A stretch of 64,000 nucleotides of DNA from Marinobacter pelagius (lineage in GTDB: Bacteria > Pseudomonadota > Gammaproteobacteria > Pseudomonadales > Oleiphilaceae), in contig NZ_FOUR01000001.1 in the NCBI RefSeq assembly GCF_900114925.1, forward strand, positions 620,001 to 684,000. The letters are read 5' to 3'. The translations under genes and the position numbers were made by a program. The stretch's first letter is position 1, and each line of letters begins with the position of its first letter. The notes beneath the pieces are model-generated. The model was given only the letters and a program-made list of their open reading frames with translations, did not search any database and was not told the DNA's origin. Shown here one piece after another: positions 51,309-58,799 of the stretch.

Positions 51309-53551
51309 AAGCGGCGGTGCGTACCCTGTGCGAGTTTGCTGCCCGGGCCGGGGACCTGGACTTCCGGTACACCCCGGCACCCTCCTCCGAGGAGGGCATT
51401 GCCGGCCACCAGGCCATCCAGTCCCGCCGGGGCTATGGTTACAAAAGCGAGTATTTACTGACCGGAGAGTGCCTGGGAATAAAGCTTTCGGGCAGAGCGG
51501 ACGGCTATGATCCCCACCGTGGCCAGCTGGAGGAAATCAAGACCCACCGGGGCGACCTTGCCCGGGTTCGGGAACACCAGCGGGCTCTGCACCGGGCGCA
51601 GTTGCGGGCCTATGGTGCCCTGCTGTGCCAACAGGAAAAGCTGAAAAAGATCGAGCTGGTGCTGGTGTATTACGACACCGGCCGGGACAAGGAGAGCCTG
51701 GTAGCCGAAACCGCCAGCGCCGACGAACTTTGGCAGGAACTCGAAGGGCTGTGCCAGCAATTTCGCCTCTGGGCCGAGCAGGAAGAACACCACCGGGAAC
51801 AGCGTAATGTGGCCCTTGCCCGCCTGAATTTTCCCTTTGCCGACTTCCGACCGCGCCAGCGGCAACTGGCCGAAACCGTCTACAAGAATGCCATGACCGG
51901 CGGCACCTTGTTGCTGGAAGCCCCCACCGGCCTGGGCAAGACCCTGGGCACACTGTTTCCGGGCCTGATGGCCATGGCCCGGGCCGACCAGGACCGCCTG
52001 TTCTATCTGACCTGCCGCAATACCGCCCGGCAACTGGCCCTGGATGCTGTGGATAAGCTCAGGGCCGCCCAGGACGAGTCTGTTGACTGGTCGCTCAGGG
52101 TGCTGGAACTGGTGGCGAAGGACGACGCCTGCGAGCACCCGGACAAGGCCTGCCACGGTGACTCCTGCCCGCTGGCCAAAGGGTTCTTCGATCGGCTGCC
52201 GGCTGCCCGTGCCGAGGCCGCCCAGTCCGGGACACTCACCCGGGCCGAACTGGCGCGTATTGCCGCGGGCCATGATATCTGTCCCTATTTCCTGGCCCAG
52301 GAGATGGCCCGGTGGAGTGACGTGGTCATCGGCGACGTCAACCGGATGTTCGACCAGTCCGCCCTGCTCCACGGCCTGGTTCGCCAGAACCAGTGGCAGG
52401 TCTCGATCCTGGTGGATGAGGCCCATAACCTGGTGGACCGGGCCCGGGGCATGTACTCGGTAACGCTTGACCAGCAGCGACTGTTGCGGGTAAAGAAAAC
52501 TGCCCCGAAGGTGCTGAAGAAGGCCCTGGACCGCACCGCGCGCGCCTGGCAAACCCTGATCCGGGACCAGGATGTGGACCTGGCTGTGCCGGTGTTTATC
52601 GAGGCTTTACCGCCGGGCCTGATCGGCAGCCTGCAGGGGCTGGTGTCCACCCTGACCGATTATCTGGCGGACAACCCGCCGGACCTGGCGCTGCAGGAAC
52701 TGTTGTTCGAGAGCGTCGGCTTCATGAAGCTGGCGGACAGCTTCGGTGACCACTCCCTGTGTGAATTCCGCCGTGCCGGTCGCGGCCGGGCCACACTCAC
52801 CATCCAGAACCTGATCCCGGCGGACTTCCTGCGCGAGCGGTTTGCCGCCGCCGGCCCGGTGTTGTTGTTCTCGGCGACCCTGAGTCCCGGCATCTACTAC
52901 CGGGATCTGCTGGGCCTGCCGGAAACCACGGCGTTTACCTCTCTGCCCAGCCCTTTCAGTGCCGATCAGCTGCAGGTCCACTTTACGCCGAGAATCAGTA
53001 CCCGCCAGGCGCACCGGGAAGCCTCCCGGGCGCCAATTGCGGAGATCATTTCCCGCCAGTTCCGGGAGCAGCCGGGTCATTACCTGGCGTTCTTCAGCAG
53101 TTTCCAGTACCTCCGGGCGGTCAGTGAAACCCTCGCCCAACAGGCACCGGACATTCCCCAGCGCTGTCAGGCGCCCGGCATGAGCCAGGCCGAGCGGGAA
53201 GCCTTCCTGGCGGAGTTCCGGCAGCCGGAGCCCGGTGTCGCGTTTGCCGTGCTCGGCGGGGTGTTTAGTGAGGGTATCGATTTGCCGGGTGAGCAACTCA
53301 TCGGCGCTTTCGTGGCGACCCTGGGGCTCCCACCGTTCGATCCCTGGCACGAAATACTCAAGGATCGGTTAGAGGAACGTTTCGGTGCGGGCTATGACTA
53401 CACCTACCTGATACCGGGACTCCGGAAAGTCGCCCAGGCCGCCGGCCGGGTGATCCGGACCCCGGAGGACCGGGGCGTGATCTGGCTCATCGACGACCGG
53501 TTCACACGTCCGCAGGTGCGGAACCTGCTGCCGCGGTGGTGGTTTGCCTGA
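51305..53551 (+). CDS. XPD/DinG-family helicase with N-terminal nuclease-like domain
   Basis: Superfamily 2 iron-sulfur DNA helicase of 748 residues. The helicase core has Walker A APTGLGKT (206-213) and DEAH (371-374). Four cysteines suited to a 4Fe-4S cluster are Cys276, 283, 288 and 326. The N-terminal 160 residues carry a RecB/Cas4-like pattern with SGRADGY (Asp66) and EEIKTH (Glu77, Lys79), consistent with a PD-(D/E)XK nuclease fold. Its ATG overlaps the stop of the FAN1-type gene, so the two are translated together. The layout is reminiscent of the FANCJ-FAN1 pairing in eukaryotes; that comparison is inference. A DnaA-box 9-mer lies at 52048-52056. Confidence 0.87.
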   Translation: MKAAVRTLCEFAARAGDLDFRYTPAPSSEEGIAGHQAIQSRRGYGYKSEYLLTGECLGIKLSGRADGYDPHRGQLEEIKTHRGDLARVREHQRALHRAQLRAYGALLCQQEKLKKIELVLVYYDTGRDKESLVAETASADELWQELEGLCQQFRLWAEQEEHHREQRNVALARLNFPFADFRPRQRQLAETVYKNAMTGGTLLLEAPTGLGKTLGTLFPGLMAMARADQDRLFYLTCRNTARQLALDAVDKLRAAQDESVDWSLRVLELVAKDDACEHPDKACHGDSCPLAKGFFDRLPAARAEAAQSGTLTRAELARIAAGHDICPYFLAQEMARWSDVVIGDVNRMFDQSALLHGLVRQNQWQVSILVDEAHNLVDRARGMYSVTLDQQRLLRVKKTAPKVLKKALDRTARAWQTLIRDQDVDLAVPVFIEALPPGLIGSLQGLVSTLTDYLADNPPDLALQELLFESVGFMKLADSFGDHSLCEFRRAGRGRATLTIQNLIPADFLRERFAAAGPVLLFSATLSPGIYYRDLLGLPETTAFTSLPSPFSADQLQVHFTPRISTRQAHREASRAPIAEIISRQFREQPGHYLAFFSSFQYLRAVSETLAQQAPDIPQRCQAPGMSQAEREAFLAEFRQPEPGVAFAVLGGVFSEGIDLPGEQLIGAFVATLGLPPFDPWHEILKDRLEERFGAGYDYTYLIPGLRKVAQAAGRVIRTPEDRGVIWLIDDRFTRPQVRNLLPRWWFA

Positions 53552-53692
53552 AACCCATAATTGTCTGGTTCGATTTAGCGTCATATTGTCGCATAACCAG
53601 GTAGTTACGGTATGTCGCTATACAAACCTTTCCCTTACTATTTAGAATGCGTGTCCCTATCAGGAATCCCTAAAAACTGACAAGGACACTGA

Positions 53693-54091
53693 GTGCAAAT
53701 GAACAATACGGATCTGGTCTTCCAAAGTTACGGACGTTGTTGCCGCAAGGATGAGTTTTTCGTCGATTTCTACGACTTTTTCATGTCCGGTTCGGACACC
53801 ATCCGCAACCGCTTCCTGAAAACCGACATGGAAGCCCAGCGGCACCTGCTCCGCAACGGCATCATGCAGCTGATCCTGCACGCCCGTGGCATGTCTGACC
53901 GCAAGCTGAGGGCCCTGGGCGAGAGCCACAATCGCAACCACTACGACATCAAGCCGGAGTGGTACACGCTGTGGCTGGAGGCCCTGCTGAAAACCGTTCG
54001 CCAGCACGACCCCCATTACACGCCTGAATTGGGCAAAGCCTGGCGTGACGTCCTGAACCCCGGGATCGATCTGATCCGCGGGGCCTACTGA
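53693..54091 (+). CDS. Single-domain globin-like protein
   Basis: Small haem-protein candidate of 132 residues. It has the helical globin pattern: KDEFFVDFYDFFMSGSDTIR with helices A-B, FLKTDMEAQRHLLRNGIMQL for helix E, and LGESHNRNHYDIKPEWYTLW, which supplies a likely proximal His before the PEWY turn. The start GTG at 53693 has AAGGA 6 nt upstream; an ATG at 53699 is nearly as good. Roles could be oxygen, NO or sulfide sensing or binding. It converges with sqr, leaving 10 bp between the stops. Confidence 0.8.
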   Translation: MQMNNTDLVFQSYGRCCRKDEFFVDFYDFFMSGSDTIRNRFLKTDMEAQRHLLRNGIMQLILHARGMSDRKLRALGESHNRNHYDIKPEWYTLWLEALLKTVRQHDPHYTPELGKAWRDVLNPGIDLIRGAY

Positions 54092-54101
54092 GCGTTAGCC
54101 C

Positions 54102-55361
54102 TCACCCTCGTGGTGCGGGCTTTGCCAGCCATTCATGACCCTTCAGCATGCCGTGCCAGTAAAGGCCCGGCAGCTGCTTGGCCTTCAACCACCAGGCCGC
54201 CCTCGTTGCCTTGGTGCCATCGTTGATCCACTTCGGGAAGCTGGGCTGCAGCTTGCCACCATAGCCGAATTCCGCCAGTACAATCCGGCCATTCTCTACC
54301 GTCAGCGGGCATGAACCGTAGCCCAGATAGGCCGCCTTCAGAGGTTGGTTGCGTACGGTTGCCAGCAGGTTTTCCGCTACCACCGGCGCCTGTTTGCGCA
54401 CGGCTGCCGCGGTCTTGGCATTGCCGGTACCACTGACATCCCCGAGACCGAAAATATTGGCGAAGCGCTTGTGGCGCAGGGTATCGTCTTCCAGATCCAG
54501 CCAGCCACCTTCATTGGCCAGAGGGGATTCCCGGATGAATTCCGGCGCGCGCTGTGGCGGTACCGCGTGCAGCATGTCGAAACCGATCTCTTCATCCCGG
54601 GCGTTGCCTTCGGCATCAGTGATGCGGAATGTCGCTTTCCTGGCCGGACCGTTCACCGCCACCAGGTTGCTCTGGAAATGGACATCGATACCGTATTTCC
54701 GGATGTAAGACTCCAGAGCCGGTACGTAATCGGGAACGCCGAACAGCACGGCTCCGGCATTGTGGAACTGGATATCAAGATTGTTCAGCACACCATGCCG
54801 GAGCCAGTAGTCTGACGACAGGTACATGGCTTTCTGGGGGGCGCCGGCACACTTGATCGGCATGGGTGGCTGACTGAACAGTGCGCGGCCATTCTTCAGC
54901 CGCTGAACGGTTTCCCACGTGTAGCTGGCCATGCCCTCACGGTAGTTTGAGGTCACGCCGTTCTGGCCGAGGGCCTCCTCCAGGCCATCGATGGCACCCC
55001 AGTTCAGTTCGAGGCCCGGAGCAACTACCAGGGTCTCGTAGATCATCCAGGATCCGTCGGCGAGCTGGATGCGATTCTGGTCCGGGTCAACGGAGAGGAC
55101 CTTTTGCTGGTACCAGCTGACGAACGAGGGCATGACCTCTTTCATGGGTCTGGAGGTCACCTCGGGACGAAAAACGCCGCCACCAACCATCGTCCAGCCG
55201 GGCTGGTAGTGATGAGTGGAGGAAGGTTCCACCACCGCGATATCGAGGGAGCGGTCCCGTTTGTGAAGACTGGATGCGACCGATATACCGGCGGCCCCGC
55301 CACCGACAATCACGACCGTGTGTTTCTTATCGGATTCCCTGGGGACTGCATTCAAACTCAT
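54102..55361 (-). CDS. sqr: Sulfide:quinone reductase (SQOR-like)
   Basis: FAD flavoprotein that oxidises sulfide to sulfane sulfur and passes electrons to quinone. The 419-residue protein has the FAD motif VVIVGGGAAGISVASSL (16-32) and the two redox cysteines Cys171 in IKCAGAPQKAMYLSS and Cys351 in GYGSCPLTV. CAGAPQKAMYL is typical of the SQOR type of mitochondria and many proteobacteria, whose product is handed to glutathione or similar acceptors. I chose the ATG at 55361, with AAGGG just upstream. It diverges from a persulfide dioxygenase-like gene, and a perfect FNR-type box lies 50 bp upstream of its start. Confidence 0.9.
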   Translation of the reverse strand: MSLNAVPRESDKKHTVVIVGGGAAGISVASSLHKRDRSLDIAVVEPSSTHHYQPGWTMVGGGVFRPEVTSRPMKEVMPSFVSWYQQKVLSVDPDQNRIQLADGSWMIYETLVVAPGLELNWGAIDGLEEALGQNGVTSNYREGMASYTWETVQRLKNGRALFSQPPMPIKCAGAPQKAMYLSSDYWLRHGVLNNLDIQFHNAGAVLFGVPDYVPALESYIRKYGIDVHFQSNLVAVNGPARKATFRITDAEGNARDEEIGFDMLHAVPPQRAPEFIRESPLANEGGWLDLEDDTLRHKRFANIFGLGDVSGTGNAKTAAAVRKQAPVVAENLLATVRNQPLKAAYLGYGSCPLTVENGRIVLAEFGYGGKLQPSFPKWINDGTKATRAAWWLKAKQLPGLYWHGMLKGHEWLAKPAPRG

Positions 55362-55410
55362 GCCCTTAACCTCTCTGTTTGTCATTGTTGGAGCAACTGC
55401 CAGGCCGCAG

Positions 55411-55424
55411 TTGATATTGATCAA
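55411..55424 (-). promoter_or_regulatory. Perfect FNR/ANR-type box upstream of sqr
   Basis: TTGATATTGATCAA fits the consensus TTGAT-N4-ATCAA exactly. Its centre (55417.5) would be about -40 relative to a start near 55377 driven by a weak -10 AACAAT (55384-55389, minus strand). That is the activating position for FNR-family regulators. Confidence 0.7.
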
Positions 55425-55443
55425 ATAGTAGCAAACATAGGGG

Positions 55444-55455
55444 TATAACGTTATA
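55444..55455. promoter_or_regulatory. 12-bp palindrome in the sqr/persulfide dioxygenase gap
   Basis: TATAACGTTATA is a perfect palindrome in the divergent gap between sqr and the persulfide dioxygenase-like gene. The adjoining TTATATCAAT decamer recurs at 61276-61285 near the rhodanese/phospholipase gap. A regulator cannot be named. Confidence 0.4.
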
Positions 55456-55640
55456 TCAATTAAATATATCCGGCTTGTGCGACATGCAGGCTAAGTTAGT
55501 TCAGGACTATCAATAATGTCTATATCGATAGCTTTTGAAAATTTTAAGCATGAGATTAATCTATTTGAATTAGTAGTTCTGATAGGAATAATCTAATAAC
55601 AAAAGGGGAAAACGCACTTACCTATTGAAAGGAGGGTTCG

Positions 55641-56549
55641 ATGAAGACCTTCAGATTGTCCGCTTCCCAAGGCTCAGCATCCCCGGACGTTGCGGGGTTT
55701 TTCGATCCGCGCACGTTCAGCGTCCAGTACGTGGTCAGCGATCCGGCAACCCGTCACTGTGCGATCATCGATCCGGTGCTCGACTACGACGAAAAATCCG
55801 GAGCCACCGCCACTCACCATGCCGATGAGCTGCTCGACTATGTGCGGGAACAAGGTTTTGAGGTGCAGTGGATTATGGACACCCATCCCCATGCCGATCA
55901 CTTTTCGGCAGCCCAGTACCTCAAGGGCAAGACTGGTGCTCCCACTGCTATCGGTGGCTACGTCACAGACGTGCAGGAGCTCTGGAAGGGTATCTATAAC
56001 TGGCCTGATTTTCCGGCAGACGGCCGCCAGTGGGACCACCTGTTCCGTGCCGGTGATGAGTTCTCCATCGGCGAGCTGAAGGGACGAGTACTGTTCTCGC
56101 CCGGGCATACCCTGGCATCGGTGACCTACGTAATCGGTGATGCAGCGTTCGTGCACGACACTTTGTTCCAGCCCGACTTCGGGACAGCACGGGCGGATTT
56201 CCCGGGAGGCGATGCCCACCAGCTCTGGGATTCGATCCAGGAGATTCTGTCACTGCCGGACGAGACCCGTCTGTTTACCGGCCATGATTACATGCCCGGT
56301 GGCCGGGAACCGCAGTGGGAAAGCACAGTTCGTGAACAGAAGGAGGCGAACAAGCACCTGGCGGGTACCAGTGAGGAGGCCTATGTCGCATTGAGAAACA
56401 ATCGCGACAGCGAGCTGCCAATGCCCAAGCTGATCCTGCATGCCCTGCAGGTCAATACCCGCGGCGGGCGCCTGCCGGAACCGGAGAGTAACGGCCGCCG
56501 ATACCTGAAAATTCCCCTGGATGCGCTGGAAGGCGCAGCCTGGGACTGA
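55641..56549 (+). CDS. Persulfide dioxygenase-like metallo-beta-lactamase-fold protein
   Basis: Metal-dependent MBL-fold protein of 302 residues. The motif THPHADHF supplies His82, His84, Asp86 and His87; His156 (SPGHTL), Asp173 (VHDTLF) and His215 (FTGHDY) complete the site. In ETHE1-type persulfide dioxygenases the iron is held by the first His, a middle His and an Asp, all present here. The likely reaction is oxidation of glutathione persulfide to sulfite, next in line after SQR. A strong ribosome site AAAGGAGG lies 5 nt before the ATG. No rhodanese domain is fused. Confidence 0.85.
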   Translation: MKTFRLSASQGSASPDVAGFFDPRTFSVQYVVSDPATRHCAIIDPVLDYDEKSGATATHHADELLDYVREQGFEVQWIMDTHPHADHFSAAQYLKGKTGAPTAIGGYVTDVQELWKGIYNWPDFPADGRQWDHLFRAGDEFSIGELKGRVLFSPGHTLASVTYVIGDAAFVHDTLFQPDFGTARADFPGGDAHQLWDSIQEILSLPDETRLFTGHDYMPGGREPQWESTVREQKEANKHLAGTSEEAYVALRNNRDSELPMPKLILHALQVNTRGGRLPEPESNGRRYLKIPLDALEGAAWD

Positions 56550-56575
56550 CCCCAAACCGGTTTCACAACCCCTTG

Positions 56576-56600
56576 CCGGGCCTTCGGGCCCGGTTTTTTT
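56576..56600 (+). terminator. Rho-independent terminator after the persulfide dioxygenase-like gene
   Basis: CCGGGCC (56576-56582) and GGCCCGG (56587-56593) pair around a UUCG tetraloop, followed by seven T. Confidence 0.93.
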
Positions 56601-56620
56601 GTGCCTGGTTTATGGCCGAA

Positions 56621-56635
56621 AGTGACTTTGTCACT
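56621..56635. promoter_or_regulatory. Inverted repeat upstream of the DsrE-like gene
   Basis: AGTGAC (56621-56626) and GTCACT (56630-56635) are perfect arms around TTT, with a further TCACTGAGTGA at 56631-56641. It lies about 70-85 bp before the ATG and could be an operator. No known regulator is recognised. Confidence 0.35.
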
Positions 56636-56706
56636 GAGTGATCGGGATATGCCGCCTATAGTTAAAGTGCGAAACGATCGTAAAACCCGTCAAGGAGGCA
56701 ATAGCC

Positions 56707-57150
56707 ATGATCAGAAAACTCAAGGTACTGGGCCTGACCGCCCTGCTCATCTGTGTGCCGTTTGTAGCACAGGCTGACAATCACAAGGAAACCGTTGATG
56801 AGGTCCTGGTGATTCTCTCCAGCGATTCGCTGCAGACCCAGGGCATGGCCATGGTGCTGTCCAATACCATGGCGGAAAAGGGTGCCAAGGTGAACGTCCT
56901 GCTGTGTGACAAGGCCGGTGACCTGGCCCTCAAGTCCTATGAGGCCGAGCCCCTGAAGCCGAAGAATGTGACCCCGGGCCAGATGCTGCGCGGTCTGCTG
57001 AAAAACGGCGGCAGTGCCAAGGTGTGCGCCCTGTATCTGCCGAACAGCGAGAACACCAAGGATGACCTGATCGAGGGTGTCGGCGTTGCCATGCCGCCGG
57101 AGATGGCGGGCCAGATGCTGAATCCCGCGATGCGCACGTTCACTTTCTGA
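56707..57150 (+). CDS. Periplasmic DsrE-like sulfur-carrier protein
   Basis: DsrE/DsrF-like protein of 147 residues with a clear signal peptide (MIRKLKVLGLTALLICVPFV with cleavage near AQA-D at 23/24). The alpha/beta fold segments DEVLVILSSDSLQTQGMAMV and KVCALYLPNS match the family. Candidate sulfur-carrying cysteines are Cys67 (VLLCDK) and Cys107 (AKVCAL). Cytosolic DsrE proteins relay sulfane sulfur; a secreted one might do so in the periplasm, but this is inference. The ribosome site AAGGAGG lies just upstream. The transporter gene follows 68 bp later. Confidence 0.8.
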   Translation: MIRKLKVLGLTALLICVPFVAQADNHKETVDEVLVILSSDSLQTQGMAMVLSNTMAEKGAKVNVLLCDKAGDLALKSYEAEPLKPKNVTPGQMLRGLLKNGGSAKVCALYLPNSENTKDDLIEGVGVAMPPEMAGQMLNPAMRTFTF

Positions 57151-57218
57151 GCCATGAAACGGTGCGTCGGCGCAGTATGCCGGCGCACGCTTCACAGAAC
57201 AGGGAGACCAGAGGCGTA

Positions 57219-58181
57219 ATGACCGAGATCCAGCCTTCCCGCTTGCAGAATTTCCCGATTTCCTGGTTTGCCGTGGTCATGGGTATGACCGGGTTCACCA
57301 TTGCCTGGCACCGGGCCGAAACCCTCTTTGCTCTGCCTGTAAAGCCAAGTCCGATCCTGCTCGGCCTGACTGTTGCTATCTTTCTGGTTCTTGCAGGATT
57401 CTACCTGGCCAAGGCGATCAAGTATCCGGATCGGGTCAAAGCCGAATTCGGCCATCCGGTAAAACTCAATTTCTTTCCGACCATATCCATCGGTCTGATC
57501 CTGATCAGCATTGCTGTGTTGCCCTACAGTGCTACTATTTCGTTCGGATGTTGGGCAGTGGGCGCCTTTCTGCACCTGACCTTCACCCTGTATGTGTTGT
57601 CAGCCTGGTTGCACCATACCCATTTTGAGGTTGCCCACATCAATCCGGCGTGGTTCATACCGATTGTCGGTAACATCCTGGTGCCCATTGCCGGGGTTCA
57701 GCATGCCTCGCCCGAGATCTCCTGGTTCTTCTTCAGTATCGGTCTGGTGTTCTGGGTGGTGTTGCTGACCATCATTTTCTACCGGATGTTCTTTCATCAT
57801 CCGCTGCCGGCCAAACTGCTGCCTACCCTGTTTATCCTGATTGCGCCGCCGGCGGTCGGGTTCATTTCCTGGCTCCAGCTGACCGGCGAGGTGGATGCCT
57901 TTGCCCGGATCCTGTACTACAGCGCTATCTTCCTGACCCTGATGCTGATGACCCAGGTTCGGCGTTTCCTGCGGCTGGAATTCTTCCTGTCGTGGTGGGC
58001 CTACTCGTTCCCCATGGCGGCTATCACCATTGCCACCTTTGCCATGTATCACCAGCTTGAGCTGGCCTTCTTCAAGGGGCTGGGTGCAGTACTGCTGGTC
58101 CTTTTGACCTTGCTGATTGTGGTGCTGGCGGGCAAGACCGCCCAGGCCGTCAGGCGCCGGGCGGTCTGTATCGAGGACTGA
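57219..58181 (+). CDS. TDT/SLAC1-family transporter
   Basis: Integral membrane protein of 320 residues with about ten hydrophobic helices in the SLAC1/TehA fold pattern. It starts MTEIQPSRLQNFPISWFAVV and includes FFSIGLVFWVVLLTIIFYRM. The family holds TehA, plant anion channels and the yeast sulfite exporter Ssu1. Given the neighbours, export of sulfite or another sulfur oxyanion is an attractive guess. The ATG at 57219 has GGGAGA upstream; an in-frame ATG at 57162 is not preceded by a convincing signal. It converges with cytochrome b, leaving 21 bp. Confidence 0.86.
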   Translation: MTEIQPSRLQNFPISWFAVVMGMTGFTIAWHRAETLFALPVKPSPILLGLTVAIFLVLAGFYLAKAIKYPDRVKAEFGHPVKLNFFPTISIGLILISIAVLPYSATISFGCWAVGAFLHLTFTLYVLSAWLHHTHFEVAHINPAWFIPIVGNILVPIAGVQHASPEISWFFFSIGLVFWVVLLTIIFYRMFFHHPLPAKLLPTLFILIAPPAVGFISWLQLTGEVDAFARILYYSAIFLTLMLMTQVRRFLRLEFFLSWWAYSFPMAAITIATFAMYHQLELAFFKGLGAVLLVLLTLLIVVLAGKTAQAVRRRAVCIED

Positions 58182-58202
58182 GGTATTTCCGGTCTACGGG
58201 GA

Positions 58203-58799
58203 TTACTGGTCAAGATCCTCGTAGCCGGTCACCATCGGTTTGATATGGCTGGTCAGGGTGTGGCCCATGGTGGTCATGTAAACGTGGGCAATGATGAACA
58301 CCAGCATGGCGAAGGCCGCTCCGGTGTGTACCAGCGCCACCCACTCCAGTTCCAGCGCACCGGCGAGGGTTGCCGGCCAGTCGTTATAGAACAGGTAGAG
58401 CAGCCCGGTCACCCAGATCACTGGTGAGATCACCACCTTGAAGAACAGGTAAGCCAGCCGTTGCAGCGGGTTATGCTTGGCCTTGGTGGTCTTGCGGTAC
58501 GGGTGCTCGGCACCGGTGAAGGTGCCGATCAGGTAATAGTGGATGACGGCAAACAGGCCGTTCTTCGTGGGTATGTACTGGCGCCATTCACCGGTGGTGA
58601 AGTGCCAGAAGATGGCAAACAGCCAGAGCACGATCAGGGCCCAGGCGGCCAGGGTGTGGATCCGGGCGGCGTCGCCGAACCCCAGCCAGGAATAGCTGCC
58701 GTGGATCTCGAACCCGGTGATCAACAGGGTGAAGATCAGCAATGCCTGGCACCAGTGCCAGAAGCGCTCGAAGCGTTTATAGATCATTACCCGGCTCAT
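58203..58799 (-). CDS. Membrane cytochrome b (thiosulfate/Ni-Fe reductase b-subunit type)
   Basis: Di-haem cytochrome b of 198 residues that should exchange electrons with the quinone pool. Four or five membrane helices are present. Candidate haem ligands are His15 (RFWHWCQ), His48 (ARIHTLAAW), His158 (ALVHTGAAF) and His172 (IAHVYM), the pattern of cytochrome b561/PhsC-type subunits. Its ATG overlaps the stop of the octaheme cytochrome gene by 4 bp (ATGA), so the pair probably forms one complex. Confidence 0.88.
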   Translation of the reverse strand: MSRVMIYKRFERFWHWCQALLIFTLLITGFEIHGSYSWLGFGDAARIHTLAAWALIVLWLFAIFWHFTTGEWRQYIPTKNGLFAVIHYYLIGTFTGAEHPYRKTTKAKHNPLQRLAYLFFKVVISPVIWVTGLLYLFYNDWPATLAGALELEWVALVHTGAAFAMLVFIIAHVYMTTMGHTLTSHIKPMVTGYEDLDQ

